NCBI RefSeq assembly: GCF_030296015.1
Contig: NZ_AP027368.1
Location: 496,001-560,000 of the forward strand
Length of the DNA stretch: 64,000 bases
Direction of reading: 5' to 3'
Origin: Ferrimonas sp. YFM
Lineage (GTDB): Bacteria; Pseudomonadota; Gammaproteobacteria; Enterobacterales; Shewanellaceae
Part shown: in pieces, positions 44,522 through 54,086 of the stretch
Position numbering within the stretch: position 1 is the first letter of the stretch
Layout: every line of letters starts with the position of its first letter
Notes under the pieces: model-generated
Seen by the model: only the letters and a program-made list of their open reading frames with translations
What the model was told of the DNA's origin: nothing
Database searches by the model: none
Position numbers and translations under genes: made by a program

Positions 44522-45620
44522 ATGTTCGAAATCAATCCGGTTCAAAACAAGATTAAGGAGCTGTCTGAGCGGACAGATCTCCTTAGGGGGTACCTTTGAC
44601 TATGACGCCAAGAAAGAGCGTCTGGAAGAGGTTAACGCGGAGCTAGAGCAGCCCGACGTCTGGAACGAGCCTGAGCGTGCCCAGGCACTGGGTCGCGAGC
44701 GTGGTGCCCTGGAGGAGGTGGTAAAGACCATCGACACTCTGGATCAGGGCCTGGAAGACGTGACCGAGCTGCTGGAACTGGCGGTCGAGGAGGAGGACGA
44801 GGACAGCTTCAACGAGACTCAGGGTGAGCTCGATGAGCTGGAAGCCCGCCTGGCCAAGCTGGAGTTCCGTCGCATGTTCTCCGGTCCCCAGGACGGCAAC
44901 GACGCCTACCTGGATCTGCAGGCCGGTTCCGGCGGAACCGAAGCCCAGGACTGGTGCAACATGCTGCTGCGCATGTACCTGCGCTGGGGTGAAGCCAAGG
45001 GTTTCAAGACCGAGATTATCGAACTGTCCGAAGGGGACGTGGCCGGCCTCAAGAGTGCCACCGTCAAGTTCACCGGTGAGTACGCCTACGGCTGGCTGCG
45101 CACCGAGACCGGCGTACACCGTCTGGTGCGTAAGTCTCCCTTCGATTCCGGTGGCCGTCGTCACACCTCCTTCTCCTCGGCGTTTGCCTACCCCGAGGTG
45201 GACGACAACATCGACATCGACATCAATCCGGCGGACCTGCGTATCGACGTATACCGCGCTTCCGGCGCCGGTGGTCAGCACGTGAACACCACCGAATCTG
45301 CGGTGCGTATTACTCACCTGCCCACCAATACCGTGGTGCAGTGTCAGAATGAACGCTCTCAGCACAAGAACAAAGACCAGGCAATGAAGCAGCTGAAAGC
45401 TAAGCTGTTTGAACTGGAAGTGCAGAAGCAGAATGCGGAGAAGCAGGCGGCGGAAGACGCCAAGTCCGACATCGGCTGGGGCAGTCAGATCCGCTCTTAC
45501 GTGCTGGATGACTCCCGAATCAAAGATTTGCGTACCGGGGTGGAGAACCGCAACACCCAACAGGTACTGGATGGCGACCTGGATCGCTTCATCGAAGCCA
45601 GCCTGAAATCTGGCCTGTAA
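44522..45620 (+). CDS. prfB: Peptide chain release factor 2, with programmed +1 frameshift
   Basis: Recognises UGA and UAA stops and triggers peptide release. The coding sequence is joined: codons 1-25 from 44522, then a +1 shift over the in-frame TGA (44597-44599) into the frame from 44598, giving 365 residues, the E. coli length. Recognition tripeptide SPF is in [15 protein letters not shown]; the catalytic GGQ is in [15 protein letters not shown], with Ala rather than the E. coli K-12 Thr before it. AGGACGG precedes ATG 44522. Expression is autoregulated by the frameshift. lysS follows 15 bases downstream, so they form an operon. Confidence 0.96.
44585..44599 (+). promoter_or_regulatory. 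prfB programmed frameshift site
   Basis: An internal Shine-Dalgarno AGGGGG (44585-44590), three bases, then CTT TGA followed by C. Same geometry as the E. coli site: low RF2 stalls the ribosome on UGA and favours the slip of CUU to UUU. Confidence 0.96.
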
Positions 45621-45635
45621 GACTGAGTAGAGAAA

Positions 45636-47120
45636 ATGACTGAACAGGTACAAGACGAAAACAAGTTGATTGCCGAACGCCGCGCCAAGCTGGACGGCAT
45701 CCGCAAAGAGTGCAACGCCAACGGTCACCCCAATGACTGGAAACGCGAGCACCAGGCTGCAGATCTTCAGGCTAAATACGCGGACAAATCCAAAGAGGAG
45801 CTGGAAGAGCTGGCCGAAGTGGTGTCCATCGCCGGTCGTGTGATGGCCAAGCGTGGTCCCTTCCTGGTGATTCAGGATGTGTCCGGCCGCATTCAGGGCT
45901 ACGCCTCCAAGGGCGTGCAGAAAGAGCTGAAGGCGATCGGTGGTCTGGATATCGGTGACATTGTCGGCATCAAGGGTCAGCTGCACCTGTCCGGCAAGGG
46001 CGACCTGTACGTGGACATGGGCGAGTACAAGCTGCTGACCAAGGCGCTGCGTCCCCTGCCCGAGAAGTTCCACGGCCTGACCGACCAGGAGCAGCGCTAC
46101 CGTCAGCGCTATGTGGATCTCATCGTCAACGAAGAGTCCCGCAACACCTTCAAGGTGCGCTCCAAGGTGATCTCCGCCATCCGCCAGTTTATGACCGAGC
46201 GTGAGTTCATGGAGGTGGAAACCCCCATGATGCAGGTGATTCCCGGTGGTGCGTCTGCCCGCCCCTTTATCACCCACCACAACGCCCTGGACCAGGAGAT
46301 GTTCCTGCGTATCGCCCCTGAGCTGTACCTGAAGCGTCTGGTGGTAGGTGGTTTCGAGCGGGTGTTCGAGATCAACCGCAACTTCCGCAACGAAGGTCTG
46401 TCCCCACGCCATAACCCGGAATTCACCATGATGGAGTTCTATATGGCGTACGCGGACTTCAATGATCTGATGGATTTGACCGAGGCGATGCTCAAAGAGG
46501 TGACTCAGAAAGTGCTGGGCACCAGCGTGGTCAGCTACGGTGAAGAGACCTTCGACTTCGGTGCGCCCTTCGCTCGCATGAGCATGGTGGACGCCATCCT
46601 CAAGTACAACACCGAGGTGACCCGCGAGCAGCTGGCCGACTTCACCAGCGCCTGTGAAGTGGCCAAGGATCTGAAGATCGAAGTGGAGAAGGGCTGGGGC
46701 CTGGGTCGGGTGATCACCGAGATCTTCGAAGAGACCGCCGAGCACCGCCTGATTCAGCCGACCTTCATCACCGAGTACCCGGCTGAAGTGTCGCCTCTGG
46801 CCCGTCGTAACGACGAGAACCCGGAGATCACCGACCGCTTCGAGTTCTTCGTGGGTGGCCGCGAGATCGCCAACGGCTTCTCCGAGCTCAACGACGCCGA
46901 AGACCAGAAGCAGCGCTTCCTGGATCAGGTGAAGGCCAAGGACGCCGGTGACGACGAAGCGATGTTCTACGACGGTGATTACGTAACCGCTCTGGAGCAC
47001 GGCCTGCCTCCGACTGCCGGTCAGGGCATCGGTATCGACCGTCTGGTGATGCTGTTTACCGACAGCCACACCATTCGTGACGTGATTCTGTTCCCCGCGC
47101 TGCGTCCCCAGGGCAGCTAA
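45636..47120 (+). CDS. lysS: Lysyl-tRNA synthetase, class II
   Basis: Charges tRNA-Lys. The 494-residue protein has an N-terminal OB anticodon-binding domain (about 60-165; [22 protein letters not shown]) and a class II core. Motif 1 contains [21 protein letters not shown], motif 2 [15 protein letters not shown] and [11 protein letters not shown], motif 3 [15 protein letters not shown]. Strong codon bias. Second gene of the prfB-lysS operon, ending in a strong terminator. Confidence 0.97.
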   Translation: MTEQVQDENKLIAERRAKLDGIRKECNANGHPNDWKREHQAADLQAKYADKSKEELEELAEVVSIAGRVMAKRGPFLVIQDVSGRIQGYASKGVQKELKAIGGLDIGDIVGIKGQLHLSGKGDLYVDMGEYKLLTKALRPLPEKFHGLTDQEQRYRQRYVDLIVNEESRNTFKVRSKVISAIRQFMTEREFMEVETPMMQVIPGGASARPFITHHNALDQEMFLRIAPELYLKRLVVGGFERVFEINRNFRNEGLSPRHNPEFTMMEFYMAYADFNDLMDLTEAMLKEVTQKVLGTSVVSYGEETFDFGAPFARMSMVDAILKYNTEVTREQLADFTSACEVAKDLKIEVEKGWGLGRVITEIFEETAEHRLIQPTFITEYPAEVSPLARRNDENPEITDRFEFFVGGREIANGFSELNDAEDQKQRFLDQVKAKDAGDDEAMFYDGDYVTALEHGLPPTAGQGIGIDRLVMLFTDSHTIRDVILFPALRPQGS

Positions 47121-47140
47121 GCCGGAGTGAATCACTTAAG

Positions 47141-47167
47141 TGCCCGCCTTTTGGCGGGCATTTTTTT
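47141..47167 (+). terminator. Rho-independent terminator of prfB-lysS
   Basis: Perfect 8-base-pair stem TGCCCGCC / GGCGGGCA, loop TTTT, then seven T. Confidence 0.95.
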
Positions 47168-47584
47168 GTCTGAAATTCCAGGGGGTGGCCGATGTTGTCA
47201 GCATGTTGTTCCCCCTTGCCCTGCCGAAAGAGATCAAGGCCAGTGGAATTCACTGCCTTATCGAGAGAAAACCAGTGAATTGCAGTGCTCAGGTGCAGAG
47301 GCTGCTCCGATGAGCGGCAGGGTTTGGAAAAGTGTGACCTGGATCGGCTGGTGGATCATGCTGGCTTCAACCGGGCATCCAGTGGATGAAACCAGTGAAC
47401 CTTCGGGTTTCGGCCAGATGTTATATCTGAATTGGGCTCTGTAACTGGATAAATTGCCTGTTAACCGCCGTGTAACCTGTGTCTTTTCTCTGGCATCAGC
47501 GATAGTATATGCCGGTCTTACATGAAGGCTCCGCCTTAAGAGAGCCGTCGAAGCGCCACCGGGCGCCCAATACAGGTAGCACCT
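47168..47584. other. Long upstream region of the dicarboxylate symporter, no gene seen
   Basis: A 417-base gap. It holds four direct copies of CCAGTG (47240, 47272, 47379, 47392), mostly followed by GAA or GGA, which could be binding sites. Near the symporter are two hairpins, AAGGC / GCCTT around 47525-47537 and GCGCC / GGCGC around 47552-47565, probably in the 5' untranslated region. The open frame at 47127-47444 has no ribosome site and no coding character. Confidence 0.5.
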
Positions 47585-48847
47585 ATGCATTCCAACTCTT
47601 TGTCCAAAAGGATCTTTATCGGCCTCTTCTCCGGCCTGCTCCTTGGGACAACCATCCAGTTTCTCCTGGCCGATGTGGCCCTGTTTTCTGAATCCCTGGT
47701 GGAGCTGGCCACCCTGGGGGGACAGCTGTTCGTCAACCTCATCATGCTGATGGTGGTGCCCCTGGTGTTTGTGTCCATCGTCAGCGGCGTCTGTGAGCTG
47801 CCGGATGTGCGCGCCTTTGGCCGCCTGGGGAGCAAGACCTTTGGTCTGTACATCATCAATACCATCATGGCCATCGCCGCAGCGGTGGCGATCTCCCTGA
47901 TGTTCCAGCCTGGCCTGGGAGCCAACCTGGTGAGCATGGGGGAGGGGGCGCAGATTCAGTCCACCGACCTGCCCAACATCGGCGAGCTGATCCTCAATAT
48001 TGTGCCGCGCAACCCCATTACCGCCTTTGCCTCCGGCAACATGCTCCAGGTGATCTTCATGGCCCTGCTGCTGGGCATCGCCATCAAGAAGCTGGGCAGT
48101 GAAGTGGAGGGGGTGGCCAGGGGCTTCGGGGTCGCCAACCGCATCATGATGACCCTGATCACCATGGTGATGAGCCTGGCGCCCTATGGGGTGTTCTGCC
48201 TGATGCTGAAACTGGGGGCCACCCTGGAGGCGAAGACCTTCCTGTCGGTGCTCAGCTATATGGGGCTGATCCTGGGGCTGCTGCTGCTGTGGCTGTTTGT
48301 GGTCTACCCTGTGGTGGTGTCCCTGACCACGGAGATGAGCGCCGCCGAGTTTCGCCGTAAGACCCGGGAGCAGGTGCTGTTCTCCTTCTCCACCGCCAGT
48401 TCCAACGCCACCATTCCGGTGACCATGCGTACCCTGGTGGAGAAGATGAAGGTTAACAAGGCCACCGCCGGATTTGGTGTGCCCCTGGGGGCCACCATGA
48501 ACATGAGCGGGGTGTCCATCTACATCACCATCGCCGCTTTCTTCCTGGCCAATGCCTATGGCGCTCCCATCACCATGGCCCAACTGCCCGCCCTGGTGAC
48601 CTCCTGTTTCCTGCTGTCTGTCGGCGCCGGTGGCGTGCCCGGTGGCGGCATGGTGATGATCGGGGTGCTCATTCATCAGATGGGCCTGCCGGTGGAAGCC
48701 TTTGCCCTGGTGGCCGCCCTGGACCGGGTGATCGACATGGTGCTGACCTCCACCAATGTGGTGGGGGATACTGCGGTGGTGACCATAGTGGACCGCAGTG
48801 AGGCTCGCCAGGCCCTGCTGGAGGAGCGCACCGAACTGTCCGGTTAA
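47585..48847 (+). CDS. Dicarboxylate/amino acid:cation symporter (DAACS family)
   Basis: A 420-residue inner-membrane carrier of the GltP/SstT-like fold. Family motifs: MLMVVPLVFVSIVSGV near residue 55, the HP1 serine-rich tip SFSTASSNATIPVTM near 263, GATMNMSGVSIYITIAAF near 300 (NMSG in TM7), and the HP2 region SVGAGGVPGGGMVMIGVL near 345. Sodium- or proton-coupled uptake of glutamate, aspartate or C4-dicarboxylates; which one is not decidable by eye. AGGT precedes ATG 47585 and a terminator follows. Confidence 0.9.
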   Translation: MHSNSLSKRIFIGLFSGLLLGTTIQFLLADVALFSESLVELATLGGQLFVNLIMLMVVPLVFVSIVSGVCELPDVRAFGRLGSKTFGLYIINTIMAIAAAVAISLMFQPGLGANLVSMGEGAQIQSTDLPNIGELILNIVPRNPITAFASGNMLQVIFMALLLGIAIKKLGSEVEGVARGFGVANRIMMTLITMVMSLAPYGVFCLMLKLGATLEAKTFLSVLSYMGLILGLLLLWLFVVYPVVVSLTTEMSAAEFRRKTREQVLFSFSTASSNATIPVTMRTLVEKMKVNKATAGFGVPLGATMNMSGVSIYITIAAFFLANAYGAPITMAQLPALVTSCFLLSVGAGGVPGGGMVMIGVLIHQMGLPVEAFALVAALDRVIDMVLTSTNVVGDTAVVTIVDRSEARQALLEERTELSG

Positions 48848-48868
48848 CCCCTCATCGGCCTGGATAAA

Positions 48869-48893
48869 GACCCCGCTCCGGCGGGGTTTTTCT
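48869..48893 (+). terminator. Rho-independent terminator of the symporter gene
   Basis: Stem ACCCCGC / GCGGGGT with loop TCCG, then a T-rich run. Confidence 0.92.
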
Positions 48894-48947
48894 TTGTGGG
48901 GGTTCTGTTATTCTGGTTAACAGTTCAACGCCACACGAGGGATGGGA

Positions 48948-49691
48948 ATGAGCCTTTGGGTTAACGGCACCGTAGTCGAACGGATCGACTGGAACGATAA
49001 ACTCTTCACTCTCAAGGTGGAGGCCGAGGTGGAGCCCTATGTGGCCGGCCAGTTCACCAAGCTGGGGCTGGAGCAGGACGGGGAGCGGGTGCAAAGGGCC
49101 TACTCCTTCGTCAATGCGCCCGGTGAGTCCTTGCTGGAGTTTCTGGCGGTGTCCGTGGAGGAGGGGAAACTCTCCCCCAGGCTGCAGGACCTTCGCCCCG
49201 GCGATCAACTGATGGTGGCCAAGCGTCCCACCGGGTTTATGGTGCTCGACGAAGTCCCCGCCGGCCGTGACCTGTGGATGCTGGCGACCGGCACCGCCGT
49301 CGGCCCCTTCCTCTCCATACTTCGCGACCCGGCAAGCTGGGATCAGTTCGAGTCCTTCAACCTGGTGTACGCGGTACGCAACCTGGAGGACATGGCCTAT
49401 CTGGAGGAGATTCGCGCCCTGGAACAGGCTCGCCCTGAGCAGTTTAAGTTCATCCCCGTGGTCAGCCGTGAAGAGGTGGAAGGGATGCTCAAGGGGCGAA
49501 TTCCGGCACTGATCTCCGGCGGTCAGATTCAGGAGTACGCCGACCGGCCCATCACCCCCTCGCGCAGTCAGGTGATGGTGTGCGGCAATCCGGACATGAT
49601 TCGCGATACCCTGGCGGTGCTGGAGGGGATGAAGCTGAGGAAAAACCTGCGGCGCACCCCGGGACAGATCACCATGGAGAAGTACTGGTAG
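48948..49691 (+). CDS. fpr: Ferredoxin/flavodoxin-NADP reductase
   Basis: FAD enzyme moving electrons between NADPH and ferredoxin or flavodoxin. From ATG 48948 it has 247 residues; the ATG at 48942 would place the ribosome site GAGGG too close. Visible: VAGQFTKLGLEQDGERVQRAYSFVN (FAD-binding RxYS), GKLSPRLQDLRPGD, the NADP-binding LWMLATGTAVGPFLSILRD, and the C-terminal VMVCGNPDMIRDT and GQITMEKYW ending in Trp as in E. coli Fpr. Monocistronic. Confidence 0.95.
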   Translation: MSLWVNGTVVERIDWNDKLFTLKVEAEVEPYVAGQFTKLGLEQDGERVQRAYSFVNAPGESLLEFLAVSVEEGKLSPRLQDLRPGDQLMVAKRPTGFMVLDEVPAGRDLWMLATGTAVGPFLSILRDPASWDQFESFNLVYAVRNLEDMAYLEEIRALEQARPEQFKFIPVVSREEVEGMLKGRIPALISGGQIQEYADRPITPSRSQVMVCGNPDMIRDTLAVLEGMKLRKNLRRTPGQITMEKYW

Positions 49692-49709
49692 ACTCCCCTG
49701 GAGTCCGGT

Positions 49710-49907
49710 TTACTCTTCCCGGCGAAACTGGTTCTGCTCCGGCAGGTAGTGAAAGCCGATGGCGCCCAGCTTGTGTTCCAACTGGGCGCCGCTTATTCCC
49801 AGATCCTCCTCAAGCTCTCCAAGGTTCTCGCAGGACAGCCTCAGGCGCTCATTGACGATGCCCAGCAGAATGTGGGCATCCAGCAGTTCCGGCCGTTGAA
49901 TCTCCAT
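49710..49907 (-). CDS. DUF4250 small protein
   Basis: A 65-residue soluble protein with GGAGG 5 bases before ATG 49907. It ends GFHYLPEQNQFRREE; the YxYxxEQNQFR ending and the LLGIVNERLRL helix are features of DUF4250, a small widespread family of unknown function. It converges on fpr across an 18-base gap. Confidence 0.82.
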   Translation of the reverse strand: MEIQRPELLDAHILLGIVNERLRLSCENLGELEEDLGISGAQLEHKLGAIGFHYLPEQNQFRREE

Positions 49908-50068
49908 AATGCCTCCAGAAAGATGACTCCTGTCGTTAACTATAGATTAGGGGCTAAACGACGGAGTGTGTACAGCCGGGGTTAAGCTAGGATCTCCCTA
50001 CACTGGTATAAACTTGCCATGCTCTCAATTCAGGGCATTATGGAAGTGGGATTGAGGGAGAGAAACGG

Positions 50069-51022
50069 ATGCGAACCAGAACAATCTTATGGCCTCTGCT
50101 GCTGGCTCCGGTTGTGGCTCAGGGAAGCGAATATGGCCCGCTGATGGTCAAGGCCCAGTCGCCGCTACAGGCCCAGGCTTACACCCCCATGCTGCGCAGT
50201 GGTCAGGTGATGGAAACCGGCACGGTGGAGTGGCATCTCACCGGCGCCATCGCCAGTGTCTGGGCGGTTACCCCAGATTATGAGATGGACTACTACCACA
50301 ATGAGGTCAACCTGGGGGCCCGTTTCGCCCCCTGGGAGCGCTGGGAGTTTGAGCTCAACTACCAGTATCGTTTTGCCGCCGACAATGGGTTGGACACCAT
50401 CACCGAGAAGTTTCACGACTTCTTTGGCCTGGGGCAGAACGGCCGCGACCAGGTGCCCAAGCACCGCTTCTACATCTCCGCCCCCCAATATGGGGTGCTT
50501 TATGAGGACTTTCAGGGCGAAACCCTGAGTAACGCCCTGTCCGGTTATGCCGGTTACCAACTCTATCAACAGGGGCCCCACGCGGTGTCTGCCGGACTGG
50601 GCCTCTCCTACAACTATGTGGGCAGCGGTCCGTTCGAGATCAGCTCCTTCGAGCAGATTGCCCAGCTCAACTACAGCTACCAGCCCAATTCACCTCACCA
50701 TTTCCATTTTACCGTCGGCACGGCCCACAGCGACGATCAGGAGGTGTCCGGGGGACTGAAGATGAGTGACTGGTCGTGGATGGCCGGTGGCAGCTATCAG
50801 TACCGCCTCGGTGAGCGTCATCGGTTGTTGCTGGAGTATCACGTCTACAGCGGTGAGACCAAGGATGTGGATGAACTGGATGAGATCTCCCATGAGTTTC
50901 TGCTGGGGTACCGCTACCACTTGAAACGGGGGGCCATCGAGCTGACCATGATTGAGAACGTGTTCAATATGGACAACAGCACCGACATCGCCTTTGCCCT
51001 GGGCTATCGCCACAGGATGTAG
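50069..51022 (+). CDS. DUF3187 outer-membrane protein
   Basis: A 317-residue exported protein: the signal peptide ends near VAQG^SEYGP. The mature part starts with YGPLMVKAQSPLQAQAYTPM, as in DUF3187, and alternates aromatic beta strands to a final YRHRM. Likely an outer-membrane barrel; function unknown. Ribosome site GAGGGAGAG is upstream. Monocistronic, ending at a palindromic terminator. Confidence 0.85.
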   Translation: MRTRTILWPLLLAPVVAQGSEYGPLMVKAQSPLQAQAYTPMLRSGQVMETGTVEWHLTGAIASVWAVTPDYEMDYYHNEVNLGARFAPWERWEFELNYQYRFAADNGLDTITEKFHDFFGLGQNGRDQVPKHRFYISAPQYGVLYEDFQGETLSNALSGYAGYQLYQQGPHAVSAGLGLSYNYVGSGPFEISSFEQIAQLNYSYQPNSPHHFHFTVGTAHSDDQEVSGGLKMSDWSWMAGGSYQYRLGERHRLLLEYHVYSGETKDVDELDEISHEFLLGYRYHLKRGAIELTMIENVFNMDNSTDIAFALGYRHRM

Positions 51023-51036
51023 TGCAGTCCGACAAC

Positions 51037-51064
51037 AAAAAGGGCGCCCCGGGGCGCCCTTTTT
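51037..51064. terminator. Bidirectional terminator between DUF3187 gene and ygfZ
   Basis: Perfect 28-base palindrome, AAAAAGGGCGCCCC and its complement, so both strands read hairpin followed by five T. The two genes converge here. Confidence 0.92.
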
Positions 51065-51076
51065 CGTTGGAGGAGG

Positions 51077-51958
51077 TTACTCCTCGCCAAACAGCGGGTA
51101 GGGGCGTGGCTCGATGGCCAGTTCCACCTCGCCGATGCGCAGCCTGGCGTCGGCCTCCACATCCTTGGCCATCACCGCCGTGGCCCAGAGTTCCCCCTCA
51201 ACCAGCTGGCTGCTCAGCAGGGTGCCGCCACGGCGCCAGTTTTCACCCAGGGCCAGCTCCAGATCCCCCTCGGGCAGGGCCGAGGCGCTGCCCTTGAGGA
51301 CGAAGGTGGCGCGCTTATTGCCACCACGGAAGTGCATCCGGGCCACGGTCTCCTGGCCGATGTAGCAGCCCTTGTCGTACTGAATGCCGCCGACGGCGTC
51401 CAGATTCAGCATCTGTGGCACCAGTTCGCCACTTTGACTGGCGGGCAGCATGGGCCAGGCCTGGGCGATCTCATGGCGCAGCCACTGTGCTTCGCTGCCA
51501 CTCTCCAGGGCGCTCAGGCCGCCGGGTACCTCTCCCAGGAGGATGGCACTGGCGTCGTCCAGCAGCAGGCTGGCGCTCTCCAGGTGGCGCAGGTTGCCGT
51601 CACCGGCAAACAGCTCTGCGGCCAGCTGACAGGCATCGTCGCCCAACAGCCCGTGAACCGGCAGCTCGTCGCTGGCGTCGGTGATGGTCACCTTGTTGAA
51701 CACGGCGTACTTCTGAAGCTGAGGCATATCCAGGGAGATCAGCTCTTTGGGCATCAGCATCAGGATGTCGCCGCCCTGCTTGAGCACCCGGAAACTGGCC
51801 AGCAGCTTGCCCTTGGGGTCACAGTGACCGCCCCAACTCCACTGGTTCTCCTCCAGGGTCATCAGGTTGATGGTGAGTTGCCCCTGCAGGAAGGTCAGGG
51901 TGTCGTCGCCGCTGATGCGGACAAGACCCAGGTGGGTCAGGGGGATGAGCTGCGCCAT
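51077..51958 (-). CDS. ygfZ: Folate-binding Fe-S cluster assembly protein YgfZ
   Basis: Tetrahydrofolate-binding protein related to GcvT, needed for activity of several Fe-S enzymes such as MiaB. ATG 51958 (MAQLIPLTHLG) has TAGGA upstream; the frame upstream is ignored. The 293 residues contain the hallmark DKGCYIGQETVARMHFRG near 195 with the essential Cys. The start FLQGQLTINLMTLE and HCDPKGKLLASFRV are also typical. Cytoplasmic, monocistronic, near serA. Confidence 0.94.
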   Translation of the reverse strand: MAQLIPLTHLGLVRISGDDTLTFLQGQLTINLMTLEENQWSWGGHCDPKGKLLASFRVLKQGGDILMLMPKELISLDMPQLQKYAVFNKVTITDASDELPVHGLLGDDACQLAAELFAGDGNLRHLESASLLLDDASAILLGEVPGGLSALESGSEAQWLRHEIAQAWPMLPASQSGELVPQMLNLDAVGGIQYDKGCYIGQETVARMHFRGGNKRATFVLKGSASALPEGDLELALGENWRRGGTLLSSQLVEGELWATAVMAKDVEADARLRIGEVELAIEPRPYPLFGEE

Positions 51959-52042
51959 GGCAAATCCTAAAAATATGGTCGATGGAAGCCCATCAGTGTA
52001 AGCCATGGCGAAGTGGAAAAAAACTGGCCTAAGTCCCCATTT

Positions 52043-52077
52043 TGAAAGGGGCCATTCACCAGATGGTGAATGGCCCC
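52043..52077 (-). terminator. Probable terminator of serA
   Basis: A 14-base-pair stem GGGGCCATTCACCA / TGGTGAATGGCCCC with a GA loop. On the minus strand it is followed by TTTCAAAAT, a weak U-run, 38 bases after the serA stop. Confidence 0.75.
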
Positions 52078-52114
52078 AACGGAGTCAGACCTGGCGACAG
52101 GGCGCCGGCAGGGA

Positions 52115-53344
52115 TCAGTGCAGAATACGGGCGCGGATGGTGCCTTCGATGGCGCTGAGCTGGGCCAGGGCGTCGTCGGCGTATTGAGTTTCCACGTCCA
52201 TCACCACATAGCCCAGGTCGCCCTTGGTTTGCAGGAACTGGGCAACGATGTTGATCTCCTTGGCGGCAAACGCCTGGTTGATCTGGTTGAGGATGCCGGG
52301 CACGTTGTGGTGGATGTGCAGCAGACGGCTGGCGCCGGTGTGCTCTGGCAGGGACACCTCGGGGAAGTTCACCGCCGACAGGGTGGAGCCGTTGTCGGAG
52401 TACTTCACCATTTTGGAGGCCACTTCGATGCCGATGTTCTCCTGAGCCTCCTGGGTGGAGCCCCCCACATGGGGCGTCAGGATGACGTTGTCGAACTCAC
52501 GCAGCGGGGTGACAAACTCCTCGTCATTGGATTTGGGCTCCACCGGGAACACGTCGACGGCGGCGCCGCGAATGCGACCACTGGAGAGGGCGGCGGACAG
52601 GGCGTTGATGTCCACCACAGTGCCACGGGAGGCGTTGATCAGTATGCTGCCCTGACGTATGTGGGCCAGGGTATCGGCGTTGATCATATCCTTGGTGGCC
52701 GGGGTTTCCGGTACGTGCAGGCTGACGATGTCCGCCTGGGCCAGAAGCTGGGGCAGGGAGGCCATTTGACGGGCATTGCCCAGGGGCAGCTTGTTCTCGA
52801 TGTCATAGAACATCACCTGCATCCCCAGGCTCTCCGCTAACACGCCCAGCTGGGTGCCGATGTGGCCATAGCCGATGATCCCCAGCACCTTGCCACGGGC
52901 CTCGAAGCTGCCGCTGGCACTCTTCTGCCAGACGCCGCGGTGGGCCAGAGCGTTCTTCTCGGGAATGCCACGCAGCAGCAGCAGGATCTCACCCAGCACC
53001 AGTTCAGCCACGGATCGGGTGTTGGAGAAGGGGGCGTTGAATACCGGCACACCCTTCTTGGCGGCGGCCTTGAGGTCTACCTGGTTGGTGCCGATGCAGA
53101 AGCAGCCGATGCCCACCAGTTTGCTCGCGGCTTCAATCACTCTCTCGGTCAGCTGGGTGCGGGAGCGGATGCCGATGAAGTGCACATCCTTGATACGCTC
53201 GATCAACTCCTCTTCGGAGAGGGACGTCTTCAGGGCCTCGATGTTGTCATAACCGGCCAGTTTGAAGCTTTCGATGGAGCGCGGGTGCAGTCCCTCCAGC
53301 AGCAGAACCTTGATTTTGTCTTTTTCGAGAGAGTATTGGGTCAT
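52115..53344 (-). CDS. serA: D-3-phosphoglycerate dehydrogenase
   Basis: First enzyme of serine synthesis: oxidises 3-phosphoglycerate with NAD. 409 residues, as in E. coli SerA (the short form). Visible: VGIGCFCIGTNQVDL near 92, the nucleotide fold VLGIIGYGHIGTQLGVLA near 150, the catalytic Arg region INASRGTVVDI near 235 and the catalytic His in ILTPHVGGSTQEAQ near 290. The C-terminal ACT domain (about 335-409; HIHHNVPGILNQIN) binds serine for feedback inhibition. Monocistronic. Confidence 0.96.
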   Translation of the reverse strand: MTQYSLEKDKIKVLLLEGLHPRSIESFKLAGYDNIEALKTSLSEEELIERIKDVHFIGIRSRTQLTERVIEAASKLVGIGCFCIGTNQVDLKAAAKKGVPVFNAPFSNTRSVAELVLGEILLLLRGIPEKNALAHRGVWQKSASGSFEARGKVLGIIGYGHIGTQLGVLAESLGMQVMFYDIENKLPLGNARQMASLPQLLAQADIVSLHVPETPATKDMINADTLAHIRQGSILINASRGTVVDINALSAALSSGRIRGAAVDVFPVEPKSNDEEFVTPLREFDNVILTPHVGGSTQEAQENIGIEVASKMVKYSDNGSTLSAVNFPEVSLPEHTGASRLLHIHHNVPGILNQINQAFAAKEINIVAQFLQTKGDLGYVVMDVETQYADDALAQLSAIEGTIRARILH

Positions 53345-53468
53345 GGTACAGATTCCATACAGCGCGAGTGGGAATAGCCCAGCTTACCCTAATTCCTTTT
53401 TGTATGAATAGTGGAATTGATCGTTATACTTAGCCGCAATACAACCATAGGAATGATAGATAATAGCC

Positions 53469-54086
53469 ATGTCACAAACCTTGCCCCGCCTGGCCTGGGC
53501 CGCTGTTTTTACCCTGGTATTGATCTGGTCTGCCATCGATCCCAAGGATGGCTTCACCTGGTTTCTGGAGGTGTTGCCTGCCCTGATCGGGGCGGTGATT
53601 CTGCTGGTCACCCTGAAGCGCTACCCACTGACGCCTCTGGCCTACCAGCTGGTGCTGGTGCACTGCGTCATCCTGATGGTGGGGGGCCACTACACTTACG
53701 CCGAGGTGCCGCTGTTCGATACCCTGGCCGAGTGGTTTGACTGGGAACGGAACAACTACGACAAGGTGGGCCATCTGGCCCAGGGATTCATCCCCGCCAT
53801 ACTGGCCCGGGAGATATTCCTGCGGAATCAGGTGGTGCGCCCCGGAGGCTGGGTGTTCTTCCTGTCGGTCTGCTTCTGCCTGGCTTTTTCCGCCTTCTAT
53901 GAACTGATCGAGTGGTGGGTGGCACTGGGAACCGGTGAGGATGCTGAGGCCTTCCTGGGGACCCAGGGCTATGTCTGGGATACCCAGTCCGACATGATGT
54001 GGGCCATGATCGGCGCCATTGCGTCCCAGCTGTTGCTGGGACGGGTACACGACGGTCAGCTGAAGGCGCTCAGCTCTCAGGCGTGA
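53469..54086 (+). CDS. DUF2238 (YjdF-like) inner-membrane protein
   Basis: A 205-residue membrane protein with about six hydrophobic helices (near 7-23, 30-50, 57-75, 105-120, 128-148, 175-192). Family features: GGHYTYAEVPLFDTL near 72, NNYDKVGHLAQGFIPA near 95 (Asp-His), AFYELIEWW near 145 and GYVWDTQSDMMWAMIGA near 168 (Asp pair). These acidic and His positions inside helices suggest metal or lipid chemistry, but no activity is known. The ribosome site is weak. It overlaps the TetR gene by 10 bases tail to tail. Confidence 0.87.
   Translation: MSQTLPRLAWAAVFTLVLIWSAIDPKDGFTWFLEVLPALIGAVILLVTLKRYPLTPLAYQLVLVHCVILMVGGHYTYAEVPLFDTLAEWFDWERNNYDKVGHLAQGFIPAILAREIFLRNQVVRPGGWVFFLSVCFCLAFSAFYELIEWWVALGTGEDAEAFLGTQGYVWDTQSDMMWAMIGAIASQLLLGRVHDGQLKALSSQA

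Noticed and set aside
44643-47135. An 830-residue minus-strand frame opposite prfB and lysS
   Set aside because: It spans two well-identified genes and their gap; it is an artefact of strong codon bias.
47127-47444. Open frame after lysS
   Set aside because: It starts before and runs through the lysS terminator, and composition is non-coding.
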